Assembly: GCF_900113225.1 (NCBI RefSeq)
Contig: NZ_FOZE01000002.1
Location: forward strand, 372,001-436,000
Direction: 5' to 3'
DNA length: 64,000 nucleotides
Source: Mitsuaria sp. PDC51
Lineage (GTDB): Bacteria > Pseudomonadota > Gammaproteobacteria > Burkholderiales > Burkholderiaceae_C
The notes under the pieces were generated by a model. It was not told where the DNA came from and did no database searches. It saw only the letters and a list, made by a program, of their open reading frames with translations. The position numbers were made by a program, and so were the translations under genes. Positions 1 to 8,630 of the stretch are shown here, in pieces (within the stretch, counting starts at the first letter, position 1; the number at the start of each line of letters is the position of its first letter).

Positions 1-452
1 GACTCCTCGTGGACCGATGCGAACGGCAGGCGTTCGAACGCGCGACGCCAGAAGCGCAGCGCCTGCTCGTCCGCCCGGAACACGCAAATCAGCCACGGGT
101 GGTCCGAGGCCAGCACCACCTGGCGCACCACCTCCGAGGCGATGCCGCGACCGCGGAACCTGGGCAGCACGTACAGGTCGCAGAACTCCATGATCGACTG
201 GCCGCGCAGGTTCTGGTGGCCGACCAGCAGCAGGCCGGCGAGCTGGCCTTCATGGCGGATCAGGTAGGCCCAGTCGAACGGGTCGGGCGTGCCCAAGCGC
301 TCGAGGAAGTCGTCCAGCGAGCTGAATCGACCCGTCTCGTCGATGTCCTCGCCGGACCAGAACGACGACTCGAGTTCGTAGAACTGCCAGAGCCTGTCGA
401 GGAGCGCTGCGTCAGCGGGCGTCACGCGGGTGAGCGTGAGGATGGGAGTCAT
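1..452 (-). CDS. GNAT-family N-acetyltransferase (3' end missing)
   Basis: The gene reads leftward from an ATG at 452 and runs off the left edge, so only about 150 N-terminal codons are visible. The product begins MTPILTLTRV and carries the GNAT acetyl-CoA loop (LPRFRGRGIASE), preceded by a strand ending EFCDLYV and followed by a stretch in which A/L/R-rich helix residues lead to FWRRAFERL, as in family members. It should transfer an acetyl group from acetyl-CoA to an unidentified amine. The missing C-terminus is probably short, since the usual length is 150-170 aa. It is separated by 25 bp from the next leftward gene (stop at 478), so the two could share a transcript. The substrate cannot be inferred. 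Confidence 0.8.
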   Translation of the reverse strand, partial: MTPILTLTRVTPADAALLDRLWQFYELESSFWSGEDIDETGRFSSLDDFLERLGTPDPFDWAYLIRHEGQLAGLLLVGHQNLRGQSIMEFCDLYVLPRFRGRGIASEVVRQVVLASDHPWLICVFRADEQALRFWRRAFERLPFASVHEE

Positions 453-477
453 GATGGGTGGGAGCCCGCGCCGTGCG

Positions 478-1170
478 CTACTTCGCGTCGAGCGACGACG
501 ACCCGTCGCAGGTGGTCTCCTGGATGCCGCAGATCTGATCCAGCCAGGCACGGAAGCGGCCCTTGGGTTGGCCGGCACGCGCGGCGGGCGAAACCTGCAG
601 GTAGGGCCGCATCTCGGCGGAGAAGCGGGATTCGTCGTAATCCACCTGCACCCAGCTGCCGCGGCAATCGACGAGACGACCCGCCGTCATCGTGCTGCTG
701 CCGTCGAAGACCAGGCCGTCCTTGAGCTGGACGGCGACGGGCGCCTTGGGATCGGGGCGGGTGCGGCCGGCGTTGGCCTGCGACTTCACGATGAGCTTGC
801 GTCCGCTGACCCAGCCCTCGCCTTCGTAGACCGGTCGCGCCGGCTGGCCCGTCAAGGCTTCATCGTCGAAGGCCTCGCGGACGCGGAACCAGCCGTTCGA
901 GCTTGCGGTGACCTTCACCAGCACGCGCGCGCGCATGCCGGAGCCATCGGTCCAGACGGGCGGCAGCTTGCCCAGCACCGGCGCGGCGCTCGACGGCTCC
1001 GCGCGCACGTTGAGCCCCGCGGGATCGGTCTCCTCGACGAAGGCGGCGAAGTCGCAGCTGGCCGGCTCCGGCGGGCCGCCGGAAGCCAGGGCCGCTCTAC
1101 CGATCCCGAGGCCGATCGCCAGGATCAGCGCTCGGCTCGGCAGCAAGGACAGGGTCCGGTCATTGGCCAT
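478..1170 (-). CDS. Secreted SH3-like domain protein (paralogue of 16310-17041)
   Basis: 230 aa with an N-terminal hydrophobic signal segment (about residues 8-28, ending ALASGG). A bacterial SH3-like region begins near residue 38 with DPAGLNVRAEPS, the usual SH3b opening, and continues through GWFRVREAF and GEGWVSG. The C-terminus carries GRFRAWLDQICGIQETTCDG, whose cysteines could form a disulfide. Bacterial SH3 domains commonly bind peptidoglycan, so a periplasmic cell-wall role is likely but not proven. The start overlaps by 11 bp the stop of the upstream L,D-transpeptidase-like gene (1160-2122), which indicates translational coupling. A close paralogue with the same C-terminal signature lies at 16310-17041. 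Confidence 0.8.
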   Translation of the reverse strand: MANDRTLSLLPSRALILAIGLGIGRAALASGGPPEPASCDFAAFVEETDPAGLNVRAEPSSAAPVLGKLPPVWTDGSGMRARVLVKVTASSNGWFRVREAFDDEALTGQPARPVYEGEGWVSGRKLIVKSQANAGRTRPDPKAPVAVQLKDGLVFDGSSTMTAGRLVDCRGSWVQVDYDESRFSAEMRPYLQVSPAARAGQPKGRFRAWLDQICGIQETTCDGSSSLDAK

Positions 1171-2122
1171 CGATCAGCACGTAGAAGAAGGAAGGGTTGC
1201 GGCCGACGGCCGAAAGGAAGCTGCCGTAATGGTTCCGGGGAATCGTCTGGCAACCGGCAGACCAGGTGTTCACGACGGGCACATTGTCAGCGCCGCCCCA
1301 ATGGATGTACATCGTCCGACCCACGAGCTTCGAATCGATGCGGGCCGCGTCGTTGAGCAGGAAGCGGCCGTCGCCGTCGGTGTCGCGCTCCACGGTCTGG
1401 TTTTCCGTCGACCTGAAGGCGCGGGCGTCCAGGAAGCCGTCGGGCTTCTCCTTGAAGAAGTAGGTGCCGGCACGCAGCCGCCCCGCATCCTTGAGACCGT
1501 CGGCATTGACGTCTTCGCCTGCCACCAGGGAGGCCTTCTTGAACGCGACGCCCTTGTAGCGATCGTCGATCGGCTTGCCGGCCTTGAGCTGGGCGCGATG
1601 CGCGTATTGGGCCGAGGGTTCAGTATTGCCAGGGAAGAAGGCGACGCTGCCACGCCGTTGCCAGCCATTGAGCACGACGATGTGATCGTCATAGCTGCCG
1701 CGGCCCTTGTTGACCAGCGTGCTGGTGTCGCGGCGCAGGCCGAGAACGAGCAGTCGCCCCTGGCGAAGCGCATTGGCGGCCTGACGGGAGCCGCGTTGCT
1801 GCACGAGGCTGGCGCAGTACTGGTAGGCCGCGCGTTGAGACAGGAAGGGCAGCCGGGGCAGCGCCGGCCGCTGTTGGCGATCAGCGGCCCACTGGCGCAG
1901 CACGACAGAGCCTTCCGGGGTTGCATTGAGCGCGAGGCGCGCGGGCCAGGCCAGACGAGCCTCGGCGAGGCGGTGAGCGGTCTCGCGCATCGGGGCGTCC
2001 AGCTGCGCGAGGCCGTCCTCCCAGGCTCGCAAGGCGGCGGAAGCGTCCTGGGCGGCACTGGCGGCGAAGGTGGCGGCCAGTTGGTCCAGGTCGGGGTCGA
2101 TGAGGGTCTGGGCGAGGCTCAT
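1160..2122 (-). CDS. L,D-transpeptidase-like (YkuD-fold-like) protein
   Basis: 320 aa from the ATG at 2122. The frame is open up to 2191, but the extra residues are Arg-rich and the alternative start has no better ribosome site. The C-terminal part shows YIHWGGADN followed by NTWSAGCQTIP, resembling the His...SxGC catalytic pattern of YkuD-type L,D-transpeptidases, with the Cys as putative nucleophile. An internal DTDGDGRF looks like a calcium-loop sequence. No obvious signal peptide is seen, so cell location is uncertain. It is coupled to the SH3-like gene by an 11-bp overlap, and the pair suggests a peptidoglycan-directed function. The family assignment rests on the short motif only; the N-terminal half (about 110 aa, helical) is not recognised. 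Confidence 0.6.
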   Translation of the reverse strand: MSLAQTLIDPDLDQLAATFAASAAQDASAALRAWEDGLAQLDAPMRETAHRLAEARLAWPARLALNATPEGSVVLRQWAADRQQRPALPRLPFLSQRAAYQYCASLVQQRGSRQAANALRQGRLLVLGLRRDTSTLVNKGRGSYDDHIVVLNGWQRRGSVAFFPGNTEPSAQYAHRAQLKAGKPIDDRYKGVAFKKASLVAGEDVNADGLKDAGRLRAGTYFFKEKPDGFLDARAFRSTENQTVERDTDGDGRFLLNDAARIDSKLVGRTMYIHWGGADNVPVVNTWSAGCQTIPRNHYGSFLSAVGRNPSFFYVLIDGQ

Positions 2123-2461
2123 GGCGGCAGTACCGAAACGGTCCGGATGACCAGTGGCGGGAATTCTGCGAATGCGGCCGCACCGACGCATTAGACAAAG
2201 GTCATGTGCGATGTCGCGCGAAGGCTCGGAAAGCGCCGGTGTCGGCGAGCGAGGTCAGGGAAGATGCGCTGCCCGCGTCCGGCCAGTTGCGACATCGACC
2301 CGGTCGGCGGCGGGCCGGTGACGAGTTCGGTATCGAGCGAACCGGTGGTGGCGCGCAGCGGCGTCATCCGAGAGATCCAGCACTTCGTCCAGGGATTTCG
2401 GTGGTGTCGTCGGGGACGACCCGCTACGGTGCCCGATCCAGCAGCAAGACAGGAGTTCCCC

Positions 2462-3337
2462 ATGGACACACGCGTGCGACACCGTCGCATCCAGGTTGGC
2501 GACGTGGACACCTTCTATCGCGAGGCAGGACCGGCGCAGGCGCCGGTCCTGCTGTTGCCGCATGGCTACCCCTGCTCGTCCTACGAGTTCCGCAACCTCA
2601 TGCCGCGGCTGGCGGATCGCTGGCGGCTCATCGCGCCCGATTACCCGGGCGCCGGCTACAGCGCGACGCCCGAGTCCTTCGACTACAGCTTCGACGGCTA
2701 CGCCGCCTTCCTCGACGAATTCGTGCGGACGCTGCGGCTCGAGCGCTACGTGCTCTACCTCCACGACTTCGGCTCGCCGATCGGCACCCGGCTGGCGATC
2801 CGCGCGCCGGAGCGCGTCGTAGCGCTGGTCATCCAGAACGGCGACATCCCTTATGAAGATGCGCTCGGCCCGAAGTACGCGGAGATCGAATCGACCTGGA
2901 CGCTCCCCGCCGACGAGATGCGCGCCAAGCTGGCGGAAGCGATCCAGGAGCCGGTCTTCAAGGAGGAATTCCTGAACGCGGTCGACGCACCGCTGGTCGA
3001 GCGCATTCCCCCGGACCTGTGGCAGTTGCACTGGTCGCTGATGACGCCCCAGCGCCGCAAGATCGCCATCGACCTGATCGCGGGTCTCAAGGACAACCGC
3101 GCCTGGTTCCCGAAGCATCGCCAGTACCTGCGCGAGCACCGTCCGCCCACGCTGATCGTCTGGGGCCCGCACGACCATTACATGCCGGAGCAGTCCGCGA
3201 GGGCCTACCTGCGCGACCTGCCGGACGCCGAGCTGCATCTGCTCGACGGCGGCCACTGGCTGCTGGAAACGCATCTCGACGAGGTCGTACCGCTGCTGCG
3301 CGACTTCCTCGGACGGGTCGCTTCGGGCAGTGCCTAG
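2462..3337 (+). CDS. Alpha/beta hydrolase, epoxide hydrolase/haloalkane dehalogenase-like
   Basis: 291 aa. The ATG at 2462 follows an AGGAG at about 2450, which favours it over upstream in-frame starts. The product shows the oxyanion-hole segment LLPHGYPCSSYEF, a nucleophile elbow with Asp rather than Ser (LYLHDFGSPIG), and a C-terminal GGHWLLE supplying the catalytic His. An Asp nucleophile after His is typical of epoxide hydrolases and haloalkane dehalogenases, so hydrolysis through an ester intermediate is likely. No signal peptide, hence cytoplasmic. It is followed 80 bp later by arsR, but the palindrome there suggests a separate promoter, so it is not obviously part of the arsenic operon. 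Substrate unknown. Confidence 0.85.
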   Translation: MDTRVRHRRIQVGDVDTFYREAGPAQAPVLLLPHGYPCSSYEFRNLMPRLADRWRLIAPDYPGAGYSATPESFDYSFDGYAAFLDEFVRTLRLERYVLYLHDFGSPIGTRLAIRAPERVVALVIQNGDIPYEDALGPKYAEIESTWTLPADEMRAKLAEAIQEPVFKEEFLNAVDAPLVERIPPDLWQLHWSLMTPQRRKIAIDLIAGLKDNRAWFPKHRQYLREHRPPTLIVWGPHDHYMPEQSARAYLRDLPDAELHLLDGGHWLLETHLDEVVPLLRDFLGRVASGSA

Positions 3338-3398
3338 CCACGGCGCTTGCCCGTGATTTCCTACCCCGAGGGATCGGGGGCATTGCTCGCCGTCATCA

Positions 3399-3416
3399 TT
3401 TCGACTATTCTCGAAA
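3399..3416. promoter_or_regulatory. Putative ArsR operator (perfect 6-6-6 inverted repeat)
   Basis: TTTCGA-CTATTC-TCGAAA is a perfect palindrome with 6-bp arms and a 6-bp spacer, ending one base before the arsR ATG at 3418. ArsR/SmtB repressors bind imperfect AT-rich inverted repeats overlapping their own promoters, so this is the natural autoregulatory site. Binding is inferred from position and symmetry only. Confidence 0.6.
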
Positions 3417-3417
3417 A

Positions 3418-3744
3418 ATGGAACAAGACGACGTCGTCCGCGCCCTGGGCGCCCTGGCCCAGCCGCTGCGCCTGCAGATCTATCGCGCGCTGGTCGTTGT
3501 CGGCGACAGCGGCCTGACACCCGGTGCGATCCAGGAGGGGCTGGGCGTGCCGGCCGCGACGCTGTCGTTCCACCTCAAGGAGCTGGTGGGGTCGGGGCTG
3601 GTGACGCAGGAGCGCTCCAGCCGCAACCTCATCTACCGCGCCGCCTACGCCCGCATGAACGAGCTGCTGGGCTACCTCACCGAGAACTGCTGCCAGGGCG
3701 CGTCCTGCGCCCTGCCGTCGGCCCCGTCCGGCTGCGGTTGCTGA
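3418..3744 (+). CDS. arsR: ArsR/SmtB-family arsenic-responsive repressor
   Basis: 108 aa. Winged-helix DNA-binding protein: ALAQPLRLQIYRAL (helix 1), GLGVPAATLSFHLKEL (recognition helix) and SRNLIYRAAY (wing). It lacks the usual CVC motif in the recognition helix. Instead the extreme C-terminus has NCCQGASC and CGC, matching the ArsR subgroup that senses As(III) through C-terminal cysteine pairs. It should repress arsR-arsC-arsH and release on As(III)/Sb(III). The start is fixed by the operator directly upstream. First gene of the arsenic operon, 45 bp before arsC. Confidence 0.9.
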   Translation: MEQDDVVRALGALAQPLRLQIYRALVVVGDSGLTPGAIQEGLGVPAATLSFHLKELVGSGLVTQERSSRNLIYRAAYARMNELLGYLTENCCQGASCALPSAPSGCGC

Positions 3745-3789
3745 ATGCCCACGCCGTTGTCGCCCTCACCTCCCGGAAGCCGCTGAACC

Positions 3790-4293
3790 ATGACTGTCCA
3801 TGTGCTGATCCTCTGCACCCACAACTCCGCGCGCAGCGTGCTCGGCGAGGGCATGCTCAATCACTGGGCAAAGCACCTCGGCAAGGACGTGCGGGCCTTC
3901 AGCGCCGGCAGCGCGCCCAGCGGCCGCGTCAACCCACTCGCCCTCGAGGCGCTGCAGGCCGCCGGCGTCGACACCGCGGGCTGCCGTAGCAAGAGCTGGG
4001 ACGAGTTCACCTCATCGGACGCGCCGCCGCTGTCCATCGTCATCACCGTGTGCGACAGCGCCGCGGCCGAGCAGTGCCCGGTCTTCTTCGGCGGCACCGG
4101 TCAACCGGTCAAGGTGCACTGGGGATACCCGGATCCGTCCGATGCCGAGGGGGGCGAGCCAGGCAAGCGCCGCGCGTTCGAGCTGACGCGGCAGGCCATC
4201 GGCTACCGCATGCTGCAGTTGCTGCAACTGCCGCTGGCGACGATGGGTCGGGCCGACCTGCAGCAGGCGCTGGCCGCCATCTCGCGGAGCTGA
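3790..4293 (+). CDS. arsC: Arsenate reductase, low-molecular-weight phosphatase type
   Basis: 167 aa. The P-loop CTHNSARS near the N-terminus is the CX5R motif of the LMW-tyrosine-phosphatase fold, and a second region WGYPDPSDAEG carries the general-acid Asp-Pro. The protein reduces arsenate to arsenite, probably with glutathione/glutaredoxin or thioredoxin as reductant. Length fits the betaproteobacterial ArsC group (about 160-165 aa). It sits between arsR and arsH and is followed after only 4 bp by a short open frame. Reduction makes arsenite, which normally needs an exporter; none is encoded in this window. Confidence 0.9.
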   Translation: MTVHVLILCTHNSARSVLGEGMLNHWAKHLGKDVRAFSAGSAPSGRVNPLALEALQAAGVDTAGCRSKSWDEFTSSDAPPLSIVITVCDSAAAEQCPVFFGGTGQPVKVHWGYPDPSDAEGGEPGKRRAFELTRQAIGYRMLQLLQLPLATMGRADLQQALAAISRS

Positions 4294-4297
4294 CGCG

Positions 4298-4441
4298 ATG
4301 GACCTGCGTCGCCAACTGCTCGCGGAGGGCCTTCGCATCGGCGCGGTCCTCGCCGTGGCCGTGAACCGCTGCCTGTCCCCGCCTCCCGGCGAGCTCCGCC
4401 ACGCCCCTTCCCCCACCTCGACACCCGCGCCCCATGTCTGA
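4298..4441 (+). CDS. 47-codon ORF in the ars operon; possible remnant of an aquaporin-type arsenic channel
   Basis: A short frame begins 4 bp after the arsC stop and ends in TGA overlapping the arsH ATG by 8 bp, so it is packed exactly as a translated operon gene would be. The first 22 residues, beginning [12 protein letters not shown] and running into a hydrophobic helix (IGAVLAVAV), resemble the N-terminus of MIP/aquaporin proteins. The rest is Pro/Ser-rich and unrelated. In many proteobacterial ars operons an aquaporin or Acr3 gene occupies this slot, so a deletion remnant is plausible. It could instead be a coupling peptide for arsH translation. No database support is claimed. Confidence 0.4.
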   Translation: MDLRRQLLAEGLRIGAVLAVAVNRCLSPPPGELRHAPSPTSTPAPHV

Positions 4442-5210
4442 TCTCCTCTTCCCCGACGCCGACTTCCCCGCGCTGGACGGCGCGCTGTTCGACGTGCCCA
4501 GCCAGGATCGCCTGGCCGTGCCCGCGCCGTCGCGGCATCGGCCGCGCATCCTGATGCTGTACGGTTCGCTGCGCGAGCGTTCCTACAGCCGGCTGCTGAC
4601 CTTCGAGGCCGCCCGCCTGCTCGAGGCGATGGGCGCGGAGGTGCGGATCTTCAATCCGGCCGGCCTGCCGCTGCCGGACGACGCTCCCGAGTCGCATCCG
4701 AAGGTGCAGGAGCTGCGCGCGCTCGCCGCCTGGTCCGAGGGCATGGTCTGGTGCTCGCCGGAACGCCACGGGGCGATGACTGGGATCATGAAGTCGCAGA
4801 TCGACTGGATCCCGTTGTCGACGGGATCGGTGCGTCCGACGCAGGGCAAGACGCTGGCGGTGATGCAGGTGTCGGGCGGATCGCAGTCCTTCAATGCGGT
4901 GAACCAGATGCGGGTGCTGGGCCGCTGGATGCGCATGCTCACCATCCCGAACCAGTCGTCGGTCGCCAAGGCCTTCGCCGAGTTCACCGAGGCGGGCCGC
5001 ATGAAGCCCTCCGCGTTCTACGACCGCGTGGTCGACGTGATGGAGGAGCTCTTCAAGTTCACGCTCCTGACCCGCGACCTGGGCCCCTACCTGCTGGACC
5101 GCTACAGCGAGCGCAAGGAGAGCGCCGCGGCGCTGGCCAAGCGCGTCGATCTCGCGGCGGCGACCGGCTGCTCGCCGGGAGCGGGAGCTAGCCGCTGCGG
5201 ATGCGCTTGA
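4434..5210 (+). CDS. arsH: ArsH, NADPH-dependent FMN reductase/organoarsenical oxidase
   Basis: 258 aa. Flavodoxin-like ArsH family: [12 protein letters not shown] is the FMN phosphate loop, and [22 protein letters not shown] is nearly invariant in ArsH. Known members oxidise trivalent organoarsenicals or reduce quinones/metals with NADPH. The C-terminus ends CGCA with an extra CSPG upstream, a cysteine cluster reminiscent of the ArsR tail in this operon. The start ATG at 4434 lies inside the end of the 47-codon ORF (8-bp overlap), implying coupled translation. Last gene of the operon; a 124-bp gap follows before the next gene. Confidence 0.92.
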   Translation: MSDLLFPDADFPALDGALFDVPSQDRLAVPAPSRHRPRILMLYGSLRERSYSRLLTFEAARLLEAMGAEVRIFNPAGLPLPDDAPESHPKVQELRALAAWSEGMVWCSPERHGAMTGIMKSQIDWIPLSTGSVRPTQGKTLAVMQVSGGSQSFNAVNQMRVLGRWMRMLTIPNQSSVAKAFAEFTEAGRMKPSAFYDRVVDVMEELFKFTLLTRDLGPYLLDRYSERKESAAALAKRVDLAAATGCSPGAGASRCGCA

Positions 5211-5334
5211 CGGCACGGCGGCCGGGGTCGCGACCGGTCCTTGAGCACCGCGCGTCCTCCCCTCGCCCAGCCGTTATGACTCCCGCGGCCGCATTGACGA
5301 CAATGCGGGACCCCGCACGCCCGCCGTCACGACC

Positions 5335-6453
5335 ATGACCCTCGCCCTCCCTCGCGCTGCCCGCCGCCTGCTGGCCCTCCTCTGCCTGGCCGCCGCGCCG
5401 GCGGTCCATGCCGACATCGTCGTGGGCCAGGTCGCCCCGTTCAGCGGGCCGCAGGCCGTCACCGGCAAGGCCATCCGCGCCGGCGCCAAGCTCTGGATCG
5501 ACGAGGTCAACGCCCGCGGCGGCGTCCGCGGACAGCGCATCAAGTTCGTCACCCGCGACGACGCGCAGAAGCCCGAGGAGACGGTGCGGCTGGTCAAGGA
5601 AATGATCGCCCAGGACGCCCCGACGGCGCTGATCGGCACCGTCGGCACCTCCAACCTGGAGGCCCTCAAGCAGGACGGCGTGCTCGAGAAGACCCACGTC
5701 TCCATGGTCGGCGCGATCTCCGGCGCGACCAGCATCCTCACGGCGCGCGGCATGTATCCGGTCAAGGCGAGCTACCGCGAGGAAGTCGAACGCCTGTTCC
5801 GCCAGCTCGGCGAGATGGGCCGCACCCGCGTCGCGGTCGTCTACCAGGACGACGGCCTCGGGCGCGACGCGCTGGCCGGCGCGCAGGCCTCGGCCAAGAC
5901 CCACGGCCTCACGCTGGTCGCCCAGTCGGGTTACGCGCGCAACACCACCGAGGTCGGCAAGGCGGTGGACGAGATGGTCAAGCAGACGCCGGACGTGATC
6001 TTCCTCGCCGCCACGACCGCCGCCGCGATCGAGTTCACCAGCCGCTACCAGGCCGCCGGCGGACGCGCCGGGCTGTACGGCATGTCCATCATCGACGTGC
6101 AGGCGCTGCTCAAGAAGCTCGGACCCGAGCGCGCGCGCGGCTTCGCCTTCTCGCTGGTGCTGCCGACCGACGACCGCCTGGACCGCGAGGTGGTGCGCGA
6201 CTACCTGCGCCTGAGCCAGAACACCAAGGATCCGGAACTGTCCTCGCGCTCGCTGGAGGGCTTCATCGCCGCCAAGGCGCTGGTGCGCGCCCTGGAACGC
6301 AGCAGCCCGGGCGCGGCGGGCCTGACCGAGACGCTGGAACGCGGCTTCGAGACCGACGTCGGCGGCCACCGCCTGACCTTCGGCAAGGGCCAGGCGCCGT
6401 CGCGCTACGTGGACTTCGCCGTGCTCGGCGTCGGCGGCCGGCTGGTGCGTTGA
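5335..6453 (+). CDS. Periplasmic branched-chain amino-acid-type (LivJ-like) substrate-binding protein
   Basis: 372 aa with a Sec signal peptide (hydrophobic residues about 10-27, cleavage after VHA). The mature protein opens DIVVGQVAPFSGPQA, the typical Peripla_BP_6 start, and contains VNARGGVRGQRI and a C-terminal EGFIAAKAL segment. Such proteins bind amino acids or related small ligands in the periplasm. There is no adjacent permease or ATPase. Instead it precedes a TonB receptor, a YfiR-like gene and a GGDEF/EAL gene, and a second binding protein of the same family and length closes the block at 11179. A sensory role is therefore possible. The gap to the next gene is about 200 bp with nothing else recognised. 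Confidence 0.85.
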   Translation: MTLALPRAARRLLALLCLAAAPAVHADIVVGQVAPFSGPQAVTGKAIRAGAKLWIDEVNARGGVRGQRIKFVTRDDAQKPEETVRLVKEMIAQDAPTALIGTVGTSNLEALKQDGVLEKTHVSMVGAISGATSILTARGMYPVKASYREEVERLFRQLGEMGRTRVAVVYQDDGLGRDALAGAQASAKTHGLTLVAQSGYARNTTEVGKAVDEMVKQTPDVIFLAATTAAAIEFTSRYQAAGGRAGLYGMSIIDVQALLKKLGPERARGFAFSLVLPTDDRLDREVVRDYLRLSQNTKDPELSSRSLEGFIAAKALVRALERSSPGAAGLTETLERGFETDVGGHRLTFGKGQAPSRYVDFAVLGVGGRLVR

Positions 6454-6655
6454 GCACCGCGGAGCTCGCGCCACGCCGTGGGCCTTCGCGGCGAGCGGCG
6501 GCGCCGCCGGATCTAGGTCCGGCTTCCGAACAGTGCAACCGTCCCCGCCGTTCGTGTCGCTTCCGTGAAGTCTGACAGCGCGCTTTCCGGCCTCCGTCGC
6601 TAAGCTTCGCGACCTCCCCACCACCACCGCCGTTGCCGCCGCACGGCGTTGCCTC

Positions 6656-8620
6656 GTGAAGTACCTGATCGCATTGGCCGCATGCGGCCTGCTGGGCCTG
6701 CTCACGCACGCGGGCGCCCATGCGGCGCCGGGCGCGGAAGACGAGGACCAGCTCGAGGCGCTGCTCCGGCGCGAGGTGCAAGGCCCGTCGCGTTACGCCC
6801 AGAGCCTGATGGACGCGCCCGCCGCGGTCAGCGTGATCACCCGCCAGGAGTCCGCCGCGCTGGGCCACCAGACCATCGGCGACATGCTCGGCCGCCTGCC
6901 CGGCGTCTACCTCGGCAACACGCGCAGCTACAGCAACCTCGGCGTGCGCGGGTTCAACCGGCCCGGCGACTACAACTCCCGCGTGCTCATGGCCATCGAC
7001 GGCCAGCGCGTCAACGACGCCATCTACGACCAGGGCCTGCCGCAGCTGGAATTCCCCGTCGTCGCGGAATGGGCCAAGCGGGTGGAGCTGGTCCAGGGGC
7101 CGGGGTCGTCGATCTACGGCAGCAACGCGCTGCTGGGCGTCGTGAACGTCGTCACGCTGGACGGCGCCGACGCGCCGGGCCTGTCCGTGCTCGGCAGCGC
7201 CGGCTCGCGCGGGCAGCGCCGCGTCGAGATGCATTACGGCGCCACCGACGCCGCGGGCGGCGACCTCTTCATCGGACTGAACCTGCAGCGCACCGCCGGC
7301 GAGACGCTCTTCCTCCCGGAGCTCGGCACCGCCGACGGCTGGATCCGCGGCCTGGACGGCGAGCGCCAGGCCGCGGTGCTGGCCAAGTACCGGCTCGGCC
7401 GTTGGAAGCTGTCGATGGCCGCGGTGCAGCGCGACAAGGACGCGCCGACCGCCCCCTACGGCACCCTGCCCGGCGTGTCCGGCACCCGCTACACCGACCG
7501 CCAGCTGATGGTCGAGGCCGCCTACGACGAGGGCTGGCAGGACGACCTGCGGCGCAGCCTGCGCCTGGGGCTGTCGCAGTACGACTTCCGCGGCCGCTAC
7601 GTCTTCGGCCAGTCGCCGGACGTCGTCGACCGCGACGAGGCCTATGCCCAGTGGCTCACGCTCGACGCGCGCGTGCTCTGGCGCGGCCTGCTCAACCACG
7701 AGCTGATGGCCGGCGCGGAGATCCGCACCTCGCCCTACGGCATCCAGCGCAACTACCAGGTGGCGCCCTACGAGTCGCGGCTCGACAGCGACGTCTCGCA
7801 GGATTCCGCCGCGCTGTCCGTGCAGGACCAGTGGCGTTTGTCGCAGCACTGGCAGCTGACGACCGGCCTGCGGCTGGACCACGCGCGCGGCTTCTCGCCG
7901 GCGCTGTCGCCGCGCACGGTGCTGGTCTTCCGGCCGGACGAACGCCAGACCCTGAAGTTGATGTGGGCGCGCTCCTTCCGCTCGCCCAACCTCTACGAGC
8001 GCTATTACGACGACGGCGGCCAGACGCAGCTGGCCAATCCGGGGCTCAAGCCCGAGCGGCTCGGCTCCGCCGAGCTCGCCTGGGAATACCTGCTCGCCTC
8101 GGGCCAGGCGCTCAGCGCCAACCTCTACGACACCCGCCTGAACCGCCTGATCGAACAGGTGCCGCTCAGCGACGATCCCGACGCCGTGGTGCAATACGTC
8201 AACCGCGGCCGCGTGCGTCTGCGCGGCCTGGACCTGGGCGTGGAGCAGCGCGTCGAGGGCGGCTGGCTGTGGCGCGCCAGCGCCTCCTGGATGGACGCCC
8301 GCGACGAGCAGGGCCGGCGCCTGAGCAACGCGCCCACGTGGATGGTCAAGGGCCATGCGATCACGCCGCAATGGCGAGCCTGGCAGCTCGGCGTCGAGTG
8401 GACCGCGCTGGGCACGCGGCTGGGACGCGTGAAGGTGCCGCCGGCCTGTTTCGTCAACGCCCAGCTGAGCTACCGCATCGACGCGCGCCAGAGCCTGGCG
8501 TTGCAGGTGGACAACCTGCTGGACCGCGACAACCTCGACCCCTCGTCCCCCGACGCCGCGCTGAGCGCGATCCCGCAATCGCGCCGCGCCTGGCGCCTGG
8601 CCTGGCGCACCGCCTTCTGA
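6656..8620 (+). CDS. TonB-dependent outer-membrane receptor
   Basis: 654 aa, starting at GTG 6656. Signal peptide (ALAACGLLGLL...AHA), then a plug domain (SVITRQESAALG, GVRGFNRPGDYNSRVLMAIDG, VELVQGPGSSIYG) and a 22-strand-type barrel ending WRLAWRTAF, with the usual terminal Phe. It imports a ligand across the outer membrane using TonB energy. The ligand is not evident; the size and plug fit catecholate/corrinoid-type receptors rather than the large carbohydrate type at 21983. The YfiR-like and GGDEF/EAL genes follow 10 bp later, so receptor occupancy or expression may be tied to c-di-GMP signalling. Confidence 0.9.
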   Translation: MKYLIALAACGLLGLLTHAGAHAAPGAEDEDQLEALLRREVQGPSRYAQSLMDAPAAVSVITRQESAALGHQTIGDMLGRLPGVYLGNTRSYSNLGVRGFNRPGDYNSRVLMAIDGQRVNDAIYDQGLPQLEFPVVAEWAKRVELVQGPGSSIYGSNALLGVVNVVTLDGADAPGLSVLGSAGSRGQRRVEMHYGATDAAGGDLFIGLNLQRTAGETLFLPELGTADGWIRGLDGERQAAVLAKYRLGRWKLSMAAVQRDKDAPTAPYGTLPGVSGTRYTDRQLMVEAAYDEGWQDDLRRSLRLGLSQYDFRGRYVFGQSPDVVDRDEAYAQWLTLDARVLWRGLLNHELMAGAEIRTSPYGIQRNYQVAPYESRLDSDVSQDSAALSVQDQWRLSQHWQLTTGLRLDHARGFSPALSPRTVLVFRPDERQTLKLMWARSFRSPNLYERYYDDGGQTQLANPGLKPERLGSAELAWEYLLASGQALSANLYDTRLNRLIEQVPLSDDPDAVVQYVNRGRVRLRGLDLGVEQRVEGGWLWRASASWMDARDEQGRRLSNAPTWMVKGHAITPQWRAWQLGVEWTALGTRLGRVKVPPACFVNAQLSYRIDARQSLALQVDNLLDRDNLDPSSPDAALSAIPQSRRAWRLAWRTAF

Positions 8621-8630
8621 GTCGCCGACG

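Noticed and set aside
2204-2461. N-terminal extension of the alpha/beta hydrolase
   Set aside because: The extension is Arg/Ser/Gly-rich with no family similarity, whereas ATG 2462 has a good ribosome site and gives the normal length.
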